Virus record (IMG/VR): IMGVR_UViG_3300010371_000034
Coordinates: 1-64,000 of that record
Source: a virus
Length of the DNA: 64,000 nt
Reading direction: 5' to 3' (one strand)
A program made the position numbers and the translations under genes. The number at the start of each line of letters is the position of its first letter. Position 1 is the first letter of the stretch. A model generated the notes under the pieces. That model was given only the letters and a program-made list of their open reading frames with translations, did not search any database and was not told the origin of the DNA. Positions 41,356 through 49,821 of this stretch are shown piece by piece.

Positions 41356-42195
41356 CTATAAGCGAGGCAGGTACCTGCGCTGCGCCAGTTGTTGGATGAA
41401 CGAAAACTGCCTGTCGAGGTGCTCCGACAAGTCGTCCGGAAGCACGCCGACCCACGACTCGCCTATGTCCGGTTCGACAACTTTGCGGACCTCGTGCAGC
41501 CCCATCCCGTAGACCGTGTCGTCTTCCTTGACCATCTGCACCACGTTGTTTGGGTCGCACGTGAACGATTCGACGCCGCACTCCTCGCACACCCGCTTGA
41601 CCGTCTCGATCGGTCGGTGGGTCAGCTCGTGGTACGGCACGATAACCAGCCTGTCCTGCAGCCCGCGCTCGAAGGCGTCTTGCAGGCAGTTGACCACGTA
41701 CCCTATCGTATGGTCGATGCTGCACAGCCGCTCCGCCCTGCCGCGGACGGTAAGCGTGCGGTAGACGTCGTTGCCCGACAGCGGGTGGTCGGTTACGAAC
41801 GACTTGCGGTATAACTTCTCGAACGACGCCACCACGTCCCTGATGTCCCGAATCGGAACTATCACCTTTATCTTGCGTCCCAGCACCGCCTCCAGCAGCT
41901 CGATCTTGGACAGGTGGCCGCGGCTTTTGTCGAATACATGCTTGCCCAGCGACAGTTCGCGTGCGTAGAACCCCTCAACCATCCCGTGCATCGACGCCAC
42001 CACGCGCGGCTCGATCTGCTTCAAGCCTTGGGCGATGAACGTCGGGCGCTGCATCCACACGTCACGCACCGTGCACAGCAGGTCCAGCAGCCCGTCGTTG
42101 GTCGGCGTGCAGTGGTGTCGCGGGCACTGCGCAAGCAGGTTCTGCAGCAGCGTGCTGCCCGACCTCGGCATGCCGGATGAGAAGAATATCGTCAC
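41356..42195 (-). CDS. sulfotransferase
   Basis: A 279-residue protein, GTG start after AAGGAG. GMPRSGSTLLQNLL at residues 8-21 is the 5'-phosphosulfate-binding loop of PAPS-dependent sulfotransferases. KVIVPIRDIRDVVASF near 110-125 supplies the second (3'-phosphate) site, and the length is normal for the family. It would transfer sulfate from PAPS to a sugar, protein or other acceptor in the cytoplasm. Located between fibre and portal genes, it may modify a virion or surface molecule. This is not a usual phage gene. Confidence 0.82.
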   Translation of the reverse strand: MTIFFSSGMPRSGSTLLQNLLAQCPRHHCTPTNDGLLDLLCTVRDVWMQRPTFIAQGLKQIEPRVVASMHGMVEGFYARELSLGKHVFDKSRGHLSKIELLEAVLGRKIKVIVPIRDIRDVVASFEKLYRKSFVTDHPLSGNDVYRTLTVRGRAERLCSIDHTIGYVVNCLQDAFERGLQDRLVIVPYHELTHRPIETVKRVCEECGVESFTCDPNNVVQMVKEDDTVYGMGLHEVRKVVEPDIGESWVGVLPDDLSEHLDRQFSFIQQLAQRRYLPRL

Positions 42196-42204
42196 GCTAT
42201 CTCC

Positions 42205-42756
42205 TTAAACCCGCTCCACCTCGGACACCTTGCCATCGTCCGAGTGCCTGACCACCAGTCGCGTGGGCCTCTCCATCTTCTCCATCCGCTTGACCAGCCC
42301 CGCCAGCGTCGCGATCATCTCCCTATTGGACCGCTCGATCGCACCCATCGTATCGGCGTTGGCCTTGACGAAGGACTTGACCAGCTGCTCGATCGACTCC
42401 GACAGCGCGATCCCTTGGCTTTCGATCGCGTCGACCACGCCTGAGAAATCCACCACGGCGTCTGCCGGCTTGACCGTCACCTCGTTGACCGGCTGCATCA
42501 CCGCAATCGATGCGCTCAGTTGCTTGATCGCCTCCAGCACCACCCCCTGGTCCACCGCTACGCGCTCGTTGTGGAGCAGTACGTCGGCCAATCCCTTCTC
42601 GATACCGTCGGCTAAGCTCTGCTGGTCCACCACCGGCCGGTCGGCCTGGTATTCAAGTGCGTTCAGGCGCTTGACCAATGGCTGGAGCACCCGCTCCTTG
42701 ATCGAGTCCACCAGCGCCTTGACCTTGACGCCGTCGCTGACGGTAATCGCGCTCAT
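42205..42756 (-). CDS. coiled-coil protein after the portal gene
   Basis: A 183-residue helical protein (MSAITVSDGVKVKALVDS start) whose ATG overlaps the portal stop (ATGA). Repeated amphipathic helices, no named domain. It could be a portal-associated or scaffold-like factor. Confidence 0.55.
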   Translation of the reverse strand: MSAITVSDGVKVKALVDSIKERVLQPLVKRLNALEYQADRPVVDQQSLADGIEKGLADVLLHNERVAVDQGVVLEAIKQLSASIAVMQPVNEVTVKPADAVVDFSGVVDAIESQGIALSESIEQLVKSFVKANADTMGAIERSNREMIATLAGLVKRMEKMERPTRLVVRHSDDGKVSEVERV

Positions 42757-45700
42757 AGCACCCCCTCCAGCATCTTGTCGATCTCCTGGCGACAAGCCGC
42801 GTACTCGTCTTGCTCCTTCAGCCGCGGCCGCAGTCGCTTGCCCGCCAGCGCCCCGTGCACGCCCCTGATCGTCTCGGCGACTGCAACCACGGCCGCGATG
42901 TTGCCCGGTATCGGCATCGTCGCCAGCATGCCCACGGCCATCGCCAGCGCTCCCTTGCGCCCGTAGCGGCTCTCAAGCGACAGCCACTTGTCGGCAAGCC
43001 ACCTGCCGGCCTGCTGGACCGACAGCGCCTTGGCCCGCATCTCTCTGGTGGCCGGGTAGACGCGGTCCCGCTTCTCCGCATCGTACAGCTCGCGCAGGTG
43101 GAACTGCACCTCGACGACCATGCCGCAGGGCGTCCGGTAGTTGCGCAGCATGTCCCGGTAGCCGCCCTGGAGCGGCTGCGCGAACCGGTCCTTCTGCCGC
43201 ACCAGCACCAACCGCCCGTCGATCTCCTCGGCCGCGTCCCGCAGCTCTTGCTCGGTGTCTCTAACCACCGACGCCCGCACCACGTCCAGCAGCCGCGACC
43301 AATCGCCGCCGTAGTCCCGCTCGACCTTCTCCTCGGCCCGCTCAAGCGACTTGATCGGAACCTGCACCGCGCCTTCGACGCCTTGCAGCGCCCGGTCCAG
43401 TTCGCCCTGCGCCTGGACCACCAGCGCGTACAGCTCCTCCGGCTTGTCCACCGGCTGCTTGACCATCTCGCCGCCACGCTGCTCGACCTCGGCCAGGATG
43501 TCCGGCCAGGGGGAGCGGCCGTCTATCGCCCGGTCGTCCACGTACAGGTCCGCCACGACCTTGGCGCTGGCTCCCGCGGGCTGGTCGCTGTTGGTGTTGA
43601 TCGAGTCGTATTCTATCCCGCTGCCGTCCAGCTGGTCCTTGATCGCCTGCACGTCGCCGCGGGTCGTCCACACGATGATCTTCCATCCCCGGTTCCGCAG
43701 CGCCGCCAGCGCCTCCCGTGCCCCGTCGCGGACCTCGCCGAAGTGCCCCTCGCCCCGCCAGCCGTCGTACTCCAGGATCGTGCCGTCCAGGTCCACGGCC
43801 ACGGTCTGCTGGTGCTTGTAGACGGTCCAGCCCTTGCGCACCAGCTGCTTGCTCGGCTTGCCGTTTGGCTTGTCAATCTTGCCGCCGTCGGCCTGCGCCT
43901 CTTCGACTTCTTGCGCTTGCTCGTTCGCGTCGTCGGCCTTGCCGCTGTCGCTGACTTCCTCGCTGGGCAGGTCCTCGTTTGACTCCACCGTGCCCAGCTT
44001 GTCGGAGTCTTTGCCGGCTGCCATCGACTCGGAGTACTGCCGCACAAGGTCGGTCAGGTCGTCCCCCTTCTCCTCGACGTTGACCGGCGCTGGCATCGGA
44101 CCGCCCGGACCCTGGACCCACGGGTTGTCGCCGCCCATCGCGTATGGCTTGCGGCCGCGCAGCACCCGGACCTCGTTGGTGGTGATCGCGGGCGGGCTGG
44201 CCTGCATGTCCACTTGGAGGTCGCTGTTGACCTGCGCGGGGTCTGCCGGCGTCAGGTTGTCGTACCATATCCTTGCCTCGCGGACGCCGCCCGACCCGCC
44301 GTGGCCCGACCCGGTCAGACTGGACCACGCGGGAGTCTCCTCGTCGAACTCCTTGGCAAGGTGCTTGGTCTCGACTTCGCCCTCCTGGGCCAGCAGGGGG
44401 TTCAGGCCGTTCTCGCAGTTTCCAGTAACGTGAACCTTGCCATTTCTGCGCACGAAGAACAGACCTGTCGGCACCGTTACACACCACACCGTGCCGTCGT
44501 ACTCAACGGTGCTGCGCATGTCTGGTGATAGCACAACCTCTTGCCTGGTTGATACGTCAACGCGGTACGCTACCTTCCTGTCGCTGCGTGGGTCTGGTTG
44601 TACACATACAGTTGCAGAGAATCCACACTTGACTGCGATCTCTGCAACGTCATCAGCAAGTTGCTTGCTAACCGTCTTGTAATTGGAGCTAGAGTTGCCG
44701 GTGTTCTCGCAGTCCATCCATGCGTGCCCGTCTCCTTCCATAAGAGCATCAAACAGTACCCTCAAGTCCTCAGCCGACCATGACTTTACCTCTTCAGGAA
44801 CGCGCTTGTTCTGGGAACCAATGCCTAGTGATACTAAGTAGTCATAGATTCCCTTGTCGCTCGCTTTCCAAGTGTGGCAACTGGTGTCTCTAGGGTCAAC
44901 CTTGTCTGTCCACTTTAGTGGCAGCGCAAGGATTCCTGCCTTTACTGACTCAAACGTTCTTGTTGATTTCTCTGATTGCGTAATACATATTCCCCACCCT
45001 CCGTTCGTCCTGTCGCAAAGATGCCCCTCACTCAGGTAGAGGCCAAGAAACCGCAACCACACCTTCCTGTCTACGCACCTGTCGTCCAACTCATGCACTA
45101 TATTCCTGCTACCGCATGGGTTGTATGATGGGAATGACACGTACTTCGGCGGGTCAGTTGCTCCTATTAGCGGTGCCGACCTCTTTATCCTGTACGTCGT
45201 GGCAGGCGTCATGTCGTCTATCTTGATCGTTTCCCAGGGGTAGTTCAGGTGTTTCCTTGACGCAGCCGGGAACCGCTGCAAGTGTACCCGATGCCCTGGA
45301 GTCATGCAGGCGTCAACGCGCTGCCCTTGCCACAGGTGCATCGGCCCCTTATACGGCTCAACGACGATCCTAGACGGTTTGTGGTACACCATGCTCTGGG
45401 ATGCTTGATCGTAGCAAGCGACCACAGTATCGTCAGTCAACTCCCAGCACTTCTTCCAACCACAGTCAGTCAAGCACTCCGTGTCATCATCCAAGCACCA
45501 GCCGGCCAGCGTCGCCAGCACCGAGCCGAACGTCATGTCTTGCACCATGCCAAGTGCAGCTTGAGGCGTGCCAAAGCCGGCGCAGATCGCCTTGGCCATC
45601 TGGTCGAACCCCTCCATGTAGGCCATGTCGGTCGGGGAGAACGACAGCGGGGTGACCACCGTGCCGCTGGGGGTGAACAGCGGCTTGCCCACGTTGAACT

Positions 45701-46769
45701 CGCCCTGGTGCTTCTGGGCGATCTTGGCCTCCCAGCGCGATATCATGTAGTCGTCGGGATCGGTGTAGCCTGGCGGCATCGACACCCAGAACTCAGGCCG
45801 GGCCATGTTGATGAACTGCGACCAGCGGGACCGTGCTATCGACTCCTCCGTGTCGATCCACCTTGACAGCGACCACAGCTTGCTGTATCCGTCCAGCTTG
45901 TTGACGGGAGACTTGAACAGATGGATGATCACATCGTCGATGGGAATCTTGAGCATGCCGGCCGAGCCCATGCCGCCCCACGGCCGTACCTCCAGGTACT
46001 CGATAAGCCGGTCAGCGTCGGGATGCTCCGGGTCGACGTGCTTGTGGCCGCCGGTCCTTGGCCACACCCAGTGCGACGGGATCACCCACCGCTCGCACGG
46101 CCTGCCGAACCTGTTGCGCACCTTCCACTCGTAGGCCACACCGCACAGGAACTTGAACATCCGCAGCTCGTACATGTAGTCGAAGTGCGTATCAACGGGA
46201 TTGGGGTTCTGGATCAGTGAAGGGAGGAGGTGCCTGCGCTCTATCGGCTCAAGCTCCTCGTGCGGCTTGAGCACGCTGAGCGCCTTGGAACGGTACTCGC
46301 CGATGGTGAGGAACGAGCTGTTGCTGCCGGACAGCTTCCGAGCCGCGTCGTAGTTGGAGTAATCCACCCAGTCGCCGCCGGCCGGCGCCTGCGGTTTGGC
46401 CCCCCACTTGCCCGGCTGGCCTTTGTGGATGTCTGATCCCACGTGGCCAGTACCACCGAAACCCCTACCGGTGGCGTTGAGCAGCGACCGCTCGCACGCC
46501 TTGACCGTCCTGCCCGGCACGCCGGAGTCATGCACCCAGGCGACGTTGGGGTAGACGCTGGACAGCTTCATGCAGTTGGCGTGGATGACGACGTAGGTCC
46601 AGTCCAGGTAGTGCTGCACCTGGGAGATGCGGTCCTGCGACCAGCCGCCGGGATATCCGGTGCCATGCGCGGCCGGGAACAGGCGGCCCAGTATCCGCTC
46701 GCCCGGCGTGGCGCTCTTGCTCACCGCGCCAGCCGATGCCCTGGTCAAGTGCCTGGCCGATTTAATCAC
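42753..46769 (-). CDS. portal protein with intein, fused to HAD and RelA/SpoT-like domains
   Basis: A 1338-residue precursor, GTG start after AGGGGATG. Residues 1-424 are a phage portal protein: helical, with WDIDTE-like WIDTEESIARSRWSQF and a late LGMVQDMTFGSVLATLAGW. Residues 425-784 are an intein; removal leaves 978 residues. After a portal tail and an acidic linker, ~985-1085 is a HAD-fold domain (AVDLDGTI, IIVWTTRG, LYVDDRAI). Residues ~1095-1240 resemble a RelA/SpoT-type nucleotidyltransferase (VVRASVV, KDRFAQPLQGGYRDMLRNYR, VVEVQFHL with the key Glu). A hydrophobic segment near 1275-1300 follows. Ordinary portals are 400-550 residues, so the C-terminal ~350 residues are extra and effector-like. 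Confidence 0.75.
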   Translation of the reverse strand: MIKSARHLTRASAGAVSKSATPGERILGRLFPAAHGTGYPGGWSQDRISQVQHYLDWTYVVIHANCMKLSSVYPNVAWVHDSGVPGRTVKACERSLLNATGRGFGGTGHVGSDIHKGQPGKWGAKPQAPAGGDWVDYSNYDAARKLSGSNSSFLTIGEYRSKALSVLKPHEELEPIERRHLLPSLIQNPNPVDTHFDYMYELRMFKFLCGVAYEWKVRNRFGRPCERWVIPSHWVWPRTGGHKHVDPEHPDADRLIEYLEVRPWGGMGSAGMLKIPIDDVIIHLFKSPVNKLDGYSKLWSLSRWIDTEESIARSRWSQFINMARPEFWVSMPPGYTDPDDYMISRWEAKIAQKHQGEFNVGKPLFTPSGTVVTPLSFSPTDMAYMEGFDQMAKAICAGFGTPQAALGMVQDMTFGSVLATLAGWCLDDDTECLTDCGWKKCWELTDDTVVACYDQASQSMVYHKPSRIVVEPYKGPMHLWQGQRVDACMTPGHRVHLQRFPAASRKHLNYPWETIKIDDMTPATTYRIKRSAPLIGATDPPKYVSFPSYNPCGSRNIVHELDDRCVDRKVWLRFLGLYLSEGHLCDRTNGGWGICITQSEKSTRTFESVKAGILALPLKWTDKVDPRDTSCHTWKASDKGIYDYLVSLGIGSQNKRVPEEVKSWSAEDLRVLFDALMEGDGHAWMDCENTGNSSSNYKTVSKQLADDVAEIAVKCGFSATVCVQPDPRSDRKVAYRVDVSTRQEVVLSPDMRSTVEYDGTVWCVTVPTGLFFVRRNGKVHVTGNCENGLNPLLAQEGEVETKHLAKEFDEETPAWSSLTGSGHGGSGGVREARIWYDNLTPADPAQVNSDLQVDMQASPPAITTNEVRVLRGRKPYAMGGDNPWVQGPGGPMPAPVNVEEKGDDLTDLVRQYSESMAAGKDSDKLGTVESNEDLPSEEVSDSGKADDANEQAQEVEEAQADGGKIDKPNGKPSKQLVRKGWTVYKHQQTVAVDLDGTILEYDGWRGEGHFGEVRDGAREALAALRNRGWKIIVWTTRGDVQAIKDQLDGSGIEYDSINTNSDQPAGASAKVVADLYVDDRAIDGRSPWPDILAEVEQRGGEMVKQPVDKPEELYALVVQAQGELDRALQGVEGAVQVPIKSLERAEEKVERDYGGDWSRLLDVVRASVVRDTEQELRDAAEEIDGRLVLVRQKDRFAQPLQGGYRDMLRNYRTPCGMVVEVQFHLRELYDAEKRDRVYPATREMRAKALSVQQAGRWLADKWLSLESRYGRKGALAMAVGMLATMPIPGNIAAVVAVAETIRGVHGALAGKRLRPRLKEQDEYAACRQEIDKMLEGVL
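44418..45497 (-). mobile_element. intein in the portal protein (360 residues)
   Basis: Starts at Cys1 (CLDDDTECLTDCGWKKC), with TPGHRVHL as block B, LGLYLSEGHL and LFDALMEGDGH as LAGLIDADG endonuclease blocks, then TVWCVTVPTGLFFVRRNGK and VTGN before the +1 Cys. The penultimate residue is Gly in place of His, a known variant. The DNA is less GC-rich than the flanking portal sequence. Splicing joins ...LATLAGW to CENGLN.... Confidence 0.85.
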
Positions 46770-46826
46770 GCCGCATCCCCTGCGCTCCTGTTGACTCCAG
46801 TCAGCGGCCCCACGCGGCCGCGCAGA

Positions 46827-47057
46827 TCACTGCACCTGCTTCGCGCCCACCACCGCCCTGTCCACCACCTCGTCAAGCGCCCGCACATCACGCTCCAGCT
46901 CTCGCAGTCGCTCGTCGTTCCTGTCCTCGCGGTCCGCCCGCCGCACGTGCAGCCACCACAGCGCGGGCAGGCTGGCCGACAGTAGCGCCGCCACCAGGCT
47001 GAGCAACCCGCAGCAGACGGCGAGCACCAGTATCGTGAGGGCCGGCTGATCGTTCAC
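46827..47057 (-). CDS. small membrane protein with charged helix
   Basis: A 76-residue protein, GTG start overlapping the upstream stop (GTGA). One long hydrophobic segment (ALTILVLAVCCGLLSLVAALL, then more to ~37) and a charged coiled-coil tail (RREDRNDERLRELERD-like). Size and layout would allow a holin or a spanin-like role, unproven. Confidence 0.55.
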   Translation of the reverse strand: MNDQPALTILVLAVCCGLLSLVAALLSASLPALWWLHVRRADREDRNDERLRELERDVRALDEVVDRAVVGAKQVQ

Positions 47058-47347
47058 TTCTTATCCGCCTCCACCAGCCGCTTGATCTCGTCCAGCATCC
47101 ACTGCCGCCCGGTGTCCGCCTCGGCCGCGCCGGTCTGGCATACCAGGGCGTTGACATCGTTCACGAACATCCGTTCCAACTCAAGCGCCGCCTCCAGGTG
47201 CCGCAATCTGTCCGCCATCTCGCCGCGGTCCCTCAGCAGCGCCTTCACGTCCTTGTAGTACCGCTGCGACAGCTGCCCGGTGTCGTAGCCGAACTGCACT
47301 CGACCCAGGAAGTCCTCGATCTTGGCGATGTCCTTCTCGTCGATCAT
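47054..47347 (-). CDS. hypothetical helical protein
   Basis: A 97-residue helical, charged protein (MIDEKDIAKIEDFLGRVQFG start). No named domain. Overlaps on both sides indicate translational coupling in the small-gene cluster between terminase and portal. Confidence 0.55.
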   Translation of the reverse strand: MIDEKDIAKIEDFLGRVQFGYDTGQLSQRYYKDVKALLRDRGEMADRLRHLEAALELERMFVNDVNALVCQTGAAEADTGRQWMLDEIKRLVEADKK

Positions 47348-47348
47348 G

Positions 47349-47537
47349 TCACTTCTCCCTGTCCGGCGTCCTCGCGCTGCTGCGCAGGTCGGTCAGCTCC
47401 GGCCCGTCGATATCCACGTCCGCCGCGGTCTTGGCCCGCGCGTCGGAGCAACCCGCGCACACCTCGGTGTCGGGAATCGCCTCAATCCTGCCCCGCAGAA
47501 TCTTCTTACCGCACCTGCTGCATGTTCGATCCATCAT
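47349..47537 (-). CDS. small zinc-ribbon protein
   Basis: A 62-residue protein from ATG 47535-47537 (GGAG before it). CSRCGKKILRGRIE followed by CAGC is a zinc knuckle. The acidic C-terminus is disordered. Role unknown; one of several such proteins in the window. Confidence 0.6.
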   Translation of the reverse strand: MMDRTCSRCGKKILRGRIEAIPDTEVCAGCSDARAKTAADVDIDGPELTDLRSSARTPDREK

Positions 47538-47679
47538 CAGTCTCCATACAACGCATTGCATATGCCGCTACGATGTCGCTGTCGCCCGATTTCTCCAACT
47601 CCGCGACAGCGACCACCAGGTTCTGCAATTCCTGCCTCACTATGGCGCAGACGGCGGCGAGGTCTTCGGCGGTAAGCAT
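47506..47679 (-). CDS. 57-residue helical protein
   Basis: ATG 47677-47679 after GAGGTG, stop TAA 47506-47508; overlaps the next gene by 32 bases. The product begins MLTAEDLAAVCAIVRQELQN and continues as an amphipathic helix with VAVAELEKSGD. The ribosome binding site and position support it as real, but nothing is known of its function. Confidence 0.55.
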   Translation of the reverse strand: MLTAEDLAAVCAIVRQELQNLVVAVAELEKSGDSDIVAAYAMRCMETDDGSNMQQVR

Positions 47680-47772
47680 CGCATCACCTCAAGAAAGCGC
47701 GGCTGGCAGGGATTTTCCCGGCGTTTCGGGCGCCCCGTAACTTGGTCTTCGCTGCATGCCGAATCCAAGTTT

Positions 47773-47790
47773 AGCTGGGTTCACCTAGCT
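47773..47790. promoter_or_regulatory. palindromic operator-like site
   Basis: AGCTGGGT-TC-ACCTAGCT is an 18-base dyad with one mismatched pair (7 of 8 pairs), lying in the 137-base gap (47680-47816) between the terminase nuclease gene and the 57-residue gene. It could be a repressor or host-factor site or a small RNA hairpin. No clear promoter is next to it. Confidence 0.35.
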
Positions 47791-47816
47791 TGAACCGGGC
47801 CAGTTCCGCGCGTTCA

Positions 47817-48578
47817 TCATCTCACCCAGAAGTCCCTGCTCTTCTGCTCGCCGCACCACAGGCCGATGGCGCATGCCAAGACCTGATCGTCATGGTCCTT
47901 CTCTCTCCAGGCCTCGAAACTCTCGTGCCCCGTCTCAGCGTTCTGCTTCACCTTGAAGTTCAGCAGCTCGTCCACCAGCCCGCCGCAGTTCTTCATGTCC
48001 TGCTCGATCGTCAGCCGCTTGGTCCCCAGCAGCACCTGCACGATCGACACCAGCTCCGACTTGGGTACGTTCCAGCCGCCCGCGGCGTTCTCCACCACTG
48101 TCTTGCCTGATTGTATCCATATCGGCCTGATCGTGCAGCGGGTGGACTTCGCCAGCGACATCTCCTTGCGCAGCCACTCGACAACCGGCACACCCACGCC
48201 CGTGTAGTCCACCGCCAGCACCGTGCCGCCCAACCCGCCCCGGTCCGCGCCCCGCGAGTACGCCTTGACCAGCCAGCTGAGTATCCTGTCGTAGTCCGTA
48301 CCGACGTCCCAGCGCTCCATGCGCACCAGGTGATACCGCCACTGCCGCGCCCTGCGCTCCTCTGCCGTCAGAGCGCCGGACATCGGCCTGCGGGCCAGCA
48401 GGTCGGGCTTCGGCAGAACCGCCACCGTCTGCTGCCCGTACAGCTCGTCCAGGTCGTTGACCACCTCTGGGCCGCTGGGGGCCAGCATTGGACGCGACCT
48501 CTCGAACAGCGCGAAAGCACTAAAATCGACAAGTTTTCCAATGTCGAGCCCCGCTATGTATTCACGCTCGACGCTCAT
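47817..48578 (-). CDS. large terminase nuclease domain, separate gene
   Basis: A 253-residue protein from MSVEREYIAGLDIGK (ATG overlapping the upstream stop, ATGA). It carries the RNase H-like nuclease pattern: AGLDIGKLVDFSAFALFE (first Asp), GGTVLAVDYTGVGVPVVEWL (second Asp) and EKDHDDQVLACAIGLW (final Asp). In most phages this domain is fused C-terminal to the ATPase. Here the ATPase gene (49822-52260) ends just where it should begin, and five small genes lie between. It would cut concatemeric DNA during packaging. Confidence 0.78.
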   Translation of the reverse strand: MSVEREYIAGLDIGKLVDFSAFALFERSRPMLAPSGPEVVNDLDELYGQQTVAVLPKPDLLARRPMSGALTAEERRARQWRYHLVRMERWDVGTDYDRILSWLVKAYSRGADRGGLGGTVLAVDYTGVGVPVVEWLRKEMSLAKSTRCTIRPIWIQSGKTVVENAAGGWNVPKSELVSIVQVLLGTKRLTIEQDMKNCGGLVDELLNFKVKQNAETGHESFEAWREKDHDDQVLACAIGLWCGEQKSRDFWVR

Positions 48579-48769
48579 CCACCCACTCCCAGCTCCACCC
48601 ATTCACCCCATGTCGGGTCGTCGTGCCGCAGCTCCTGCGCCATGATCACCGGCTCGCCGATCTCCTCGAACGCCTCCAAAGTGCACGCCTCGCAGCAGCC
48701 GTGGGTCACTTGGAGTGGGTCGCCGTCTCGTATGACTGCGCCGCACCAGGAACACACTCGTCTGAGCAT
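48575..48769 (-). CDS. small zinc-ribbon protein
   Basis: A 64-residue protein with MLRRVCS.WCGAVI, HGCCEAC, a CxWCG...HGxCxxC knuckle common in small bacterial proteins. One of the genes separating the terminase halves. Confidence 0.6.
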   Translation of the reverse strand: MLRRVCSWCGAVIRDGDPLQVTHGCCEACTLEAFEEIGEPVIMAQELRHDDPTWGEWVELGVGG

Positions 48770-48948
48770 ATCTCTCCCACCTTCCTTGAGTAGATGCTGT
48801 CAACATGCTCCGCGAACGCTCTGCGAGCCTCCGTCTCGACCACCACGATGAACCGCGCCTGTGCGGACTTGGGCAACGATGGAAAGCTGGAGTCTTCAGC
48901 CTTCAGCCGCTCCAGCGCGGCCTCAGCCACCTTCATCGGGTCGAACAT
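48706..48948 (-). CDS. hypothetical protein
   Basis: An 80-residue helical protein (MFDPMKVAEAALERLKAED start, GAGGTG before ATG). Its last 64 bases overlap the next gene in another frame. No family recognised. Confidence 0.5.
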   Translation of the reverse strand: MFDPMKVAEAALERLKAEDSSFPSLPKSAQARFIVVVETEARRAFAEHVDSIYSRKVGEICSDECVPGAAQSYETATHSK

Positions 48949-48971
48949 CGCTCTGCACCTCTGAAGTTAGT

Positions 48972-49017
48972 CCGGCGGCTTCAGACAATTCCACGCCGCT
49001 CTGCCCTACGCCGCCGG
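48972..49017. repeat. 8-bp perfect inverted repeat in a small intergenic gap
   Basis: CCGGCGGC (48972-48979) and GCCGCCGG (49010-49017), 30-base spacer, in the gap between two small genes. On the minus strand the spacer TAGGGCAGAGCGGC looks faintly like a tRNA D-arm, but no T-arm is present. No T tract follows. Confidence 0.4.
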
Positions 49018-49032
49018 GCTGATTCCATCATA

Positions 49033-49428
49033 TCACGGAGCCGGGCTGGGCGCCAGTGTCGGGGGCGGGGTTGGCGTGTTCGCGGCCACCGCGTCCGACA
49101 ACGCCTTGGACTTCGCCGCCACGTCGTCCTTCAGCGTCACCAGGGCTTTCAGCTGGTCCGCCGTCGCTCCGCCCGCAAGCGCTGCTGCGATAGCGCCGGT
49201 AAGCCGCTGCTGGAACCCGTTGATCAGCGCCACCGCGCTGTCGATCACCGCATCCTCGGCGGCCACCGCGGCCACCAGGTCGTCAATCGTCTGAGGCATT
49301 TCCGTCTCCTGAGCGGGCGCGTTAAGGAACTTGGATACAGCGTCGCGCAGCTTCGCCGTGTGAGCCCGCACATCGCGGCAAAGCATGCGCAACTTGTTCA
49401 AGTGATGTTGCTGCTCCTGCACATCCAT
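49033..49428 (-). CDS. hypothetical helical protein
   Basis: A 131-residue Ala-rich helical protein with a short Pro-rich C-terminus (PTPPPTLAPSPAP). A central helix GATADQLKALVTLKDDVAAK suggests a coiled coil. AGGTGAT precedes ATG. Encoded between the terminase halves; function unknown. Confidence 0.55.
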   Translation of the reverse strand: MDVQEQQHHLNKLRMLCRDVRAHTAKLRDAVSKFLNAPAQETEMPQTIDDLVAAVAAEDAVIDSAVALINGFQQRLTGAIAAALAGGATADQLKALVTLKDDVAAKSKALSDAVAANTPTPPPTLAPSPAP

Positions 49429-49432
49429 TATA

Positions 49433-49618
49433 TCACCTAATCGGCGGGCCGAAGACGCCCCAGCCCAGCAACCCGAACAGGATCAGCTCGACCACCACCC
49501 AGCCCAGCGGCCGCCAGGGCGGCTGACCGCCCGACTGCGTCGACCAAGGCCAGTTGAAGAACACTCCCAGCAGGGCGCACAGCACGTAGATAAGCCAGAA
49601 CCAGGTTCCTGCGGTCAT
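49433..49618 (-). CDS. small two-segment membrane protein, holin candidate
   Basis: A 61-residue protein. Hydrophobic segments WFWLIYVLCALLGVFF and GWVVVELILFGLLGWGVF are linked by a short polar loop (WSTQSGGQPPWR). Two helices with a hairpin loop fit small class II holins, but many phage membrane peptides look alike and no lysin is adjacent. Confidence 0.5.
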   Translation of the reverse strand: MTAGTWFWLIYVLCALLGVFFNWPWSTQSGGQPPWRPLGWVVVELILFGLLGWGVFGPPIR

Positions 49619-49818
49619 GTCTCAGACCTCCGCGCTCCTGAAGCCGGGCGAAGTTGTTCGGTCGCAGGTGGCAACGTGACTATCGCATATCCTGTCGGCG
49701 TAGAACCAAACGGCGTTGACTTCACGCAACTGCAAACCACGCACAGCTCGGTTGTATGGCTGGCTGCCAACTCCTCGAATGTTGTGACGTCAAGCCACTT
49801 GTGTGAGCATTCAGTCAT
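49615..49818 (-). CDS. small hypothetical protein
   Basis: A 67-residue protein (MTECSHKWLDVTTFEELAA start) with CSHKW...CVVCSCVK, a possible metal-binding Cys/His set. Overlaps the holin-like gene start (ATGA). No family. Confidence 0.5.
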   Translation of the reverse strand: MTECSHKWLDVTTFEELAASHTTELCVVCSCVKSTPFGSTPTGYAIVTLPPATEQLRPASGARRSET

Positions 49819-49821
49819 AGT

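Noticed and set aside
48957-49020. Possible tRNA in the gap
   Set aside because: An 8-bp closing stem and a D-arm-like stretch are present, but no T-arm and no anticodon arm.
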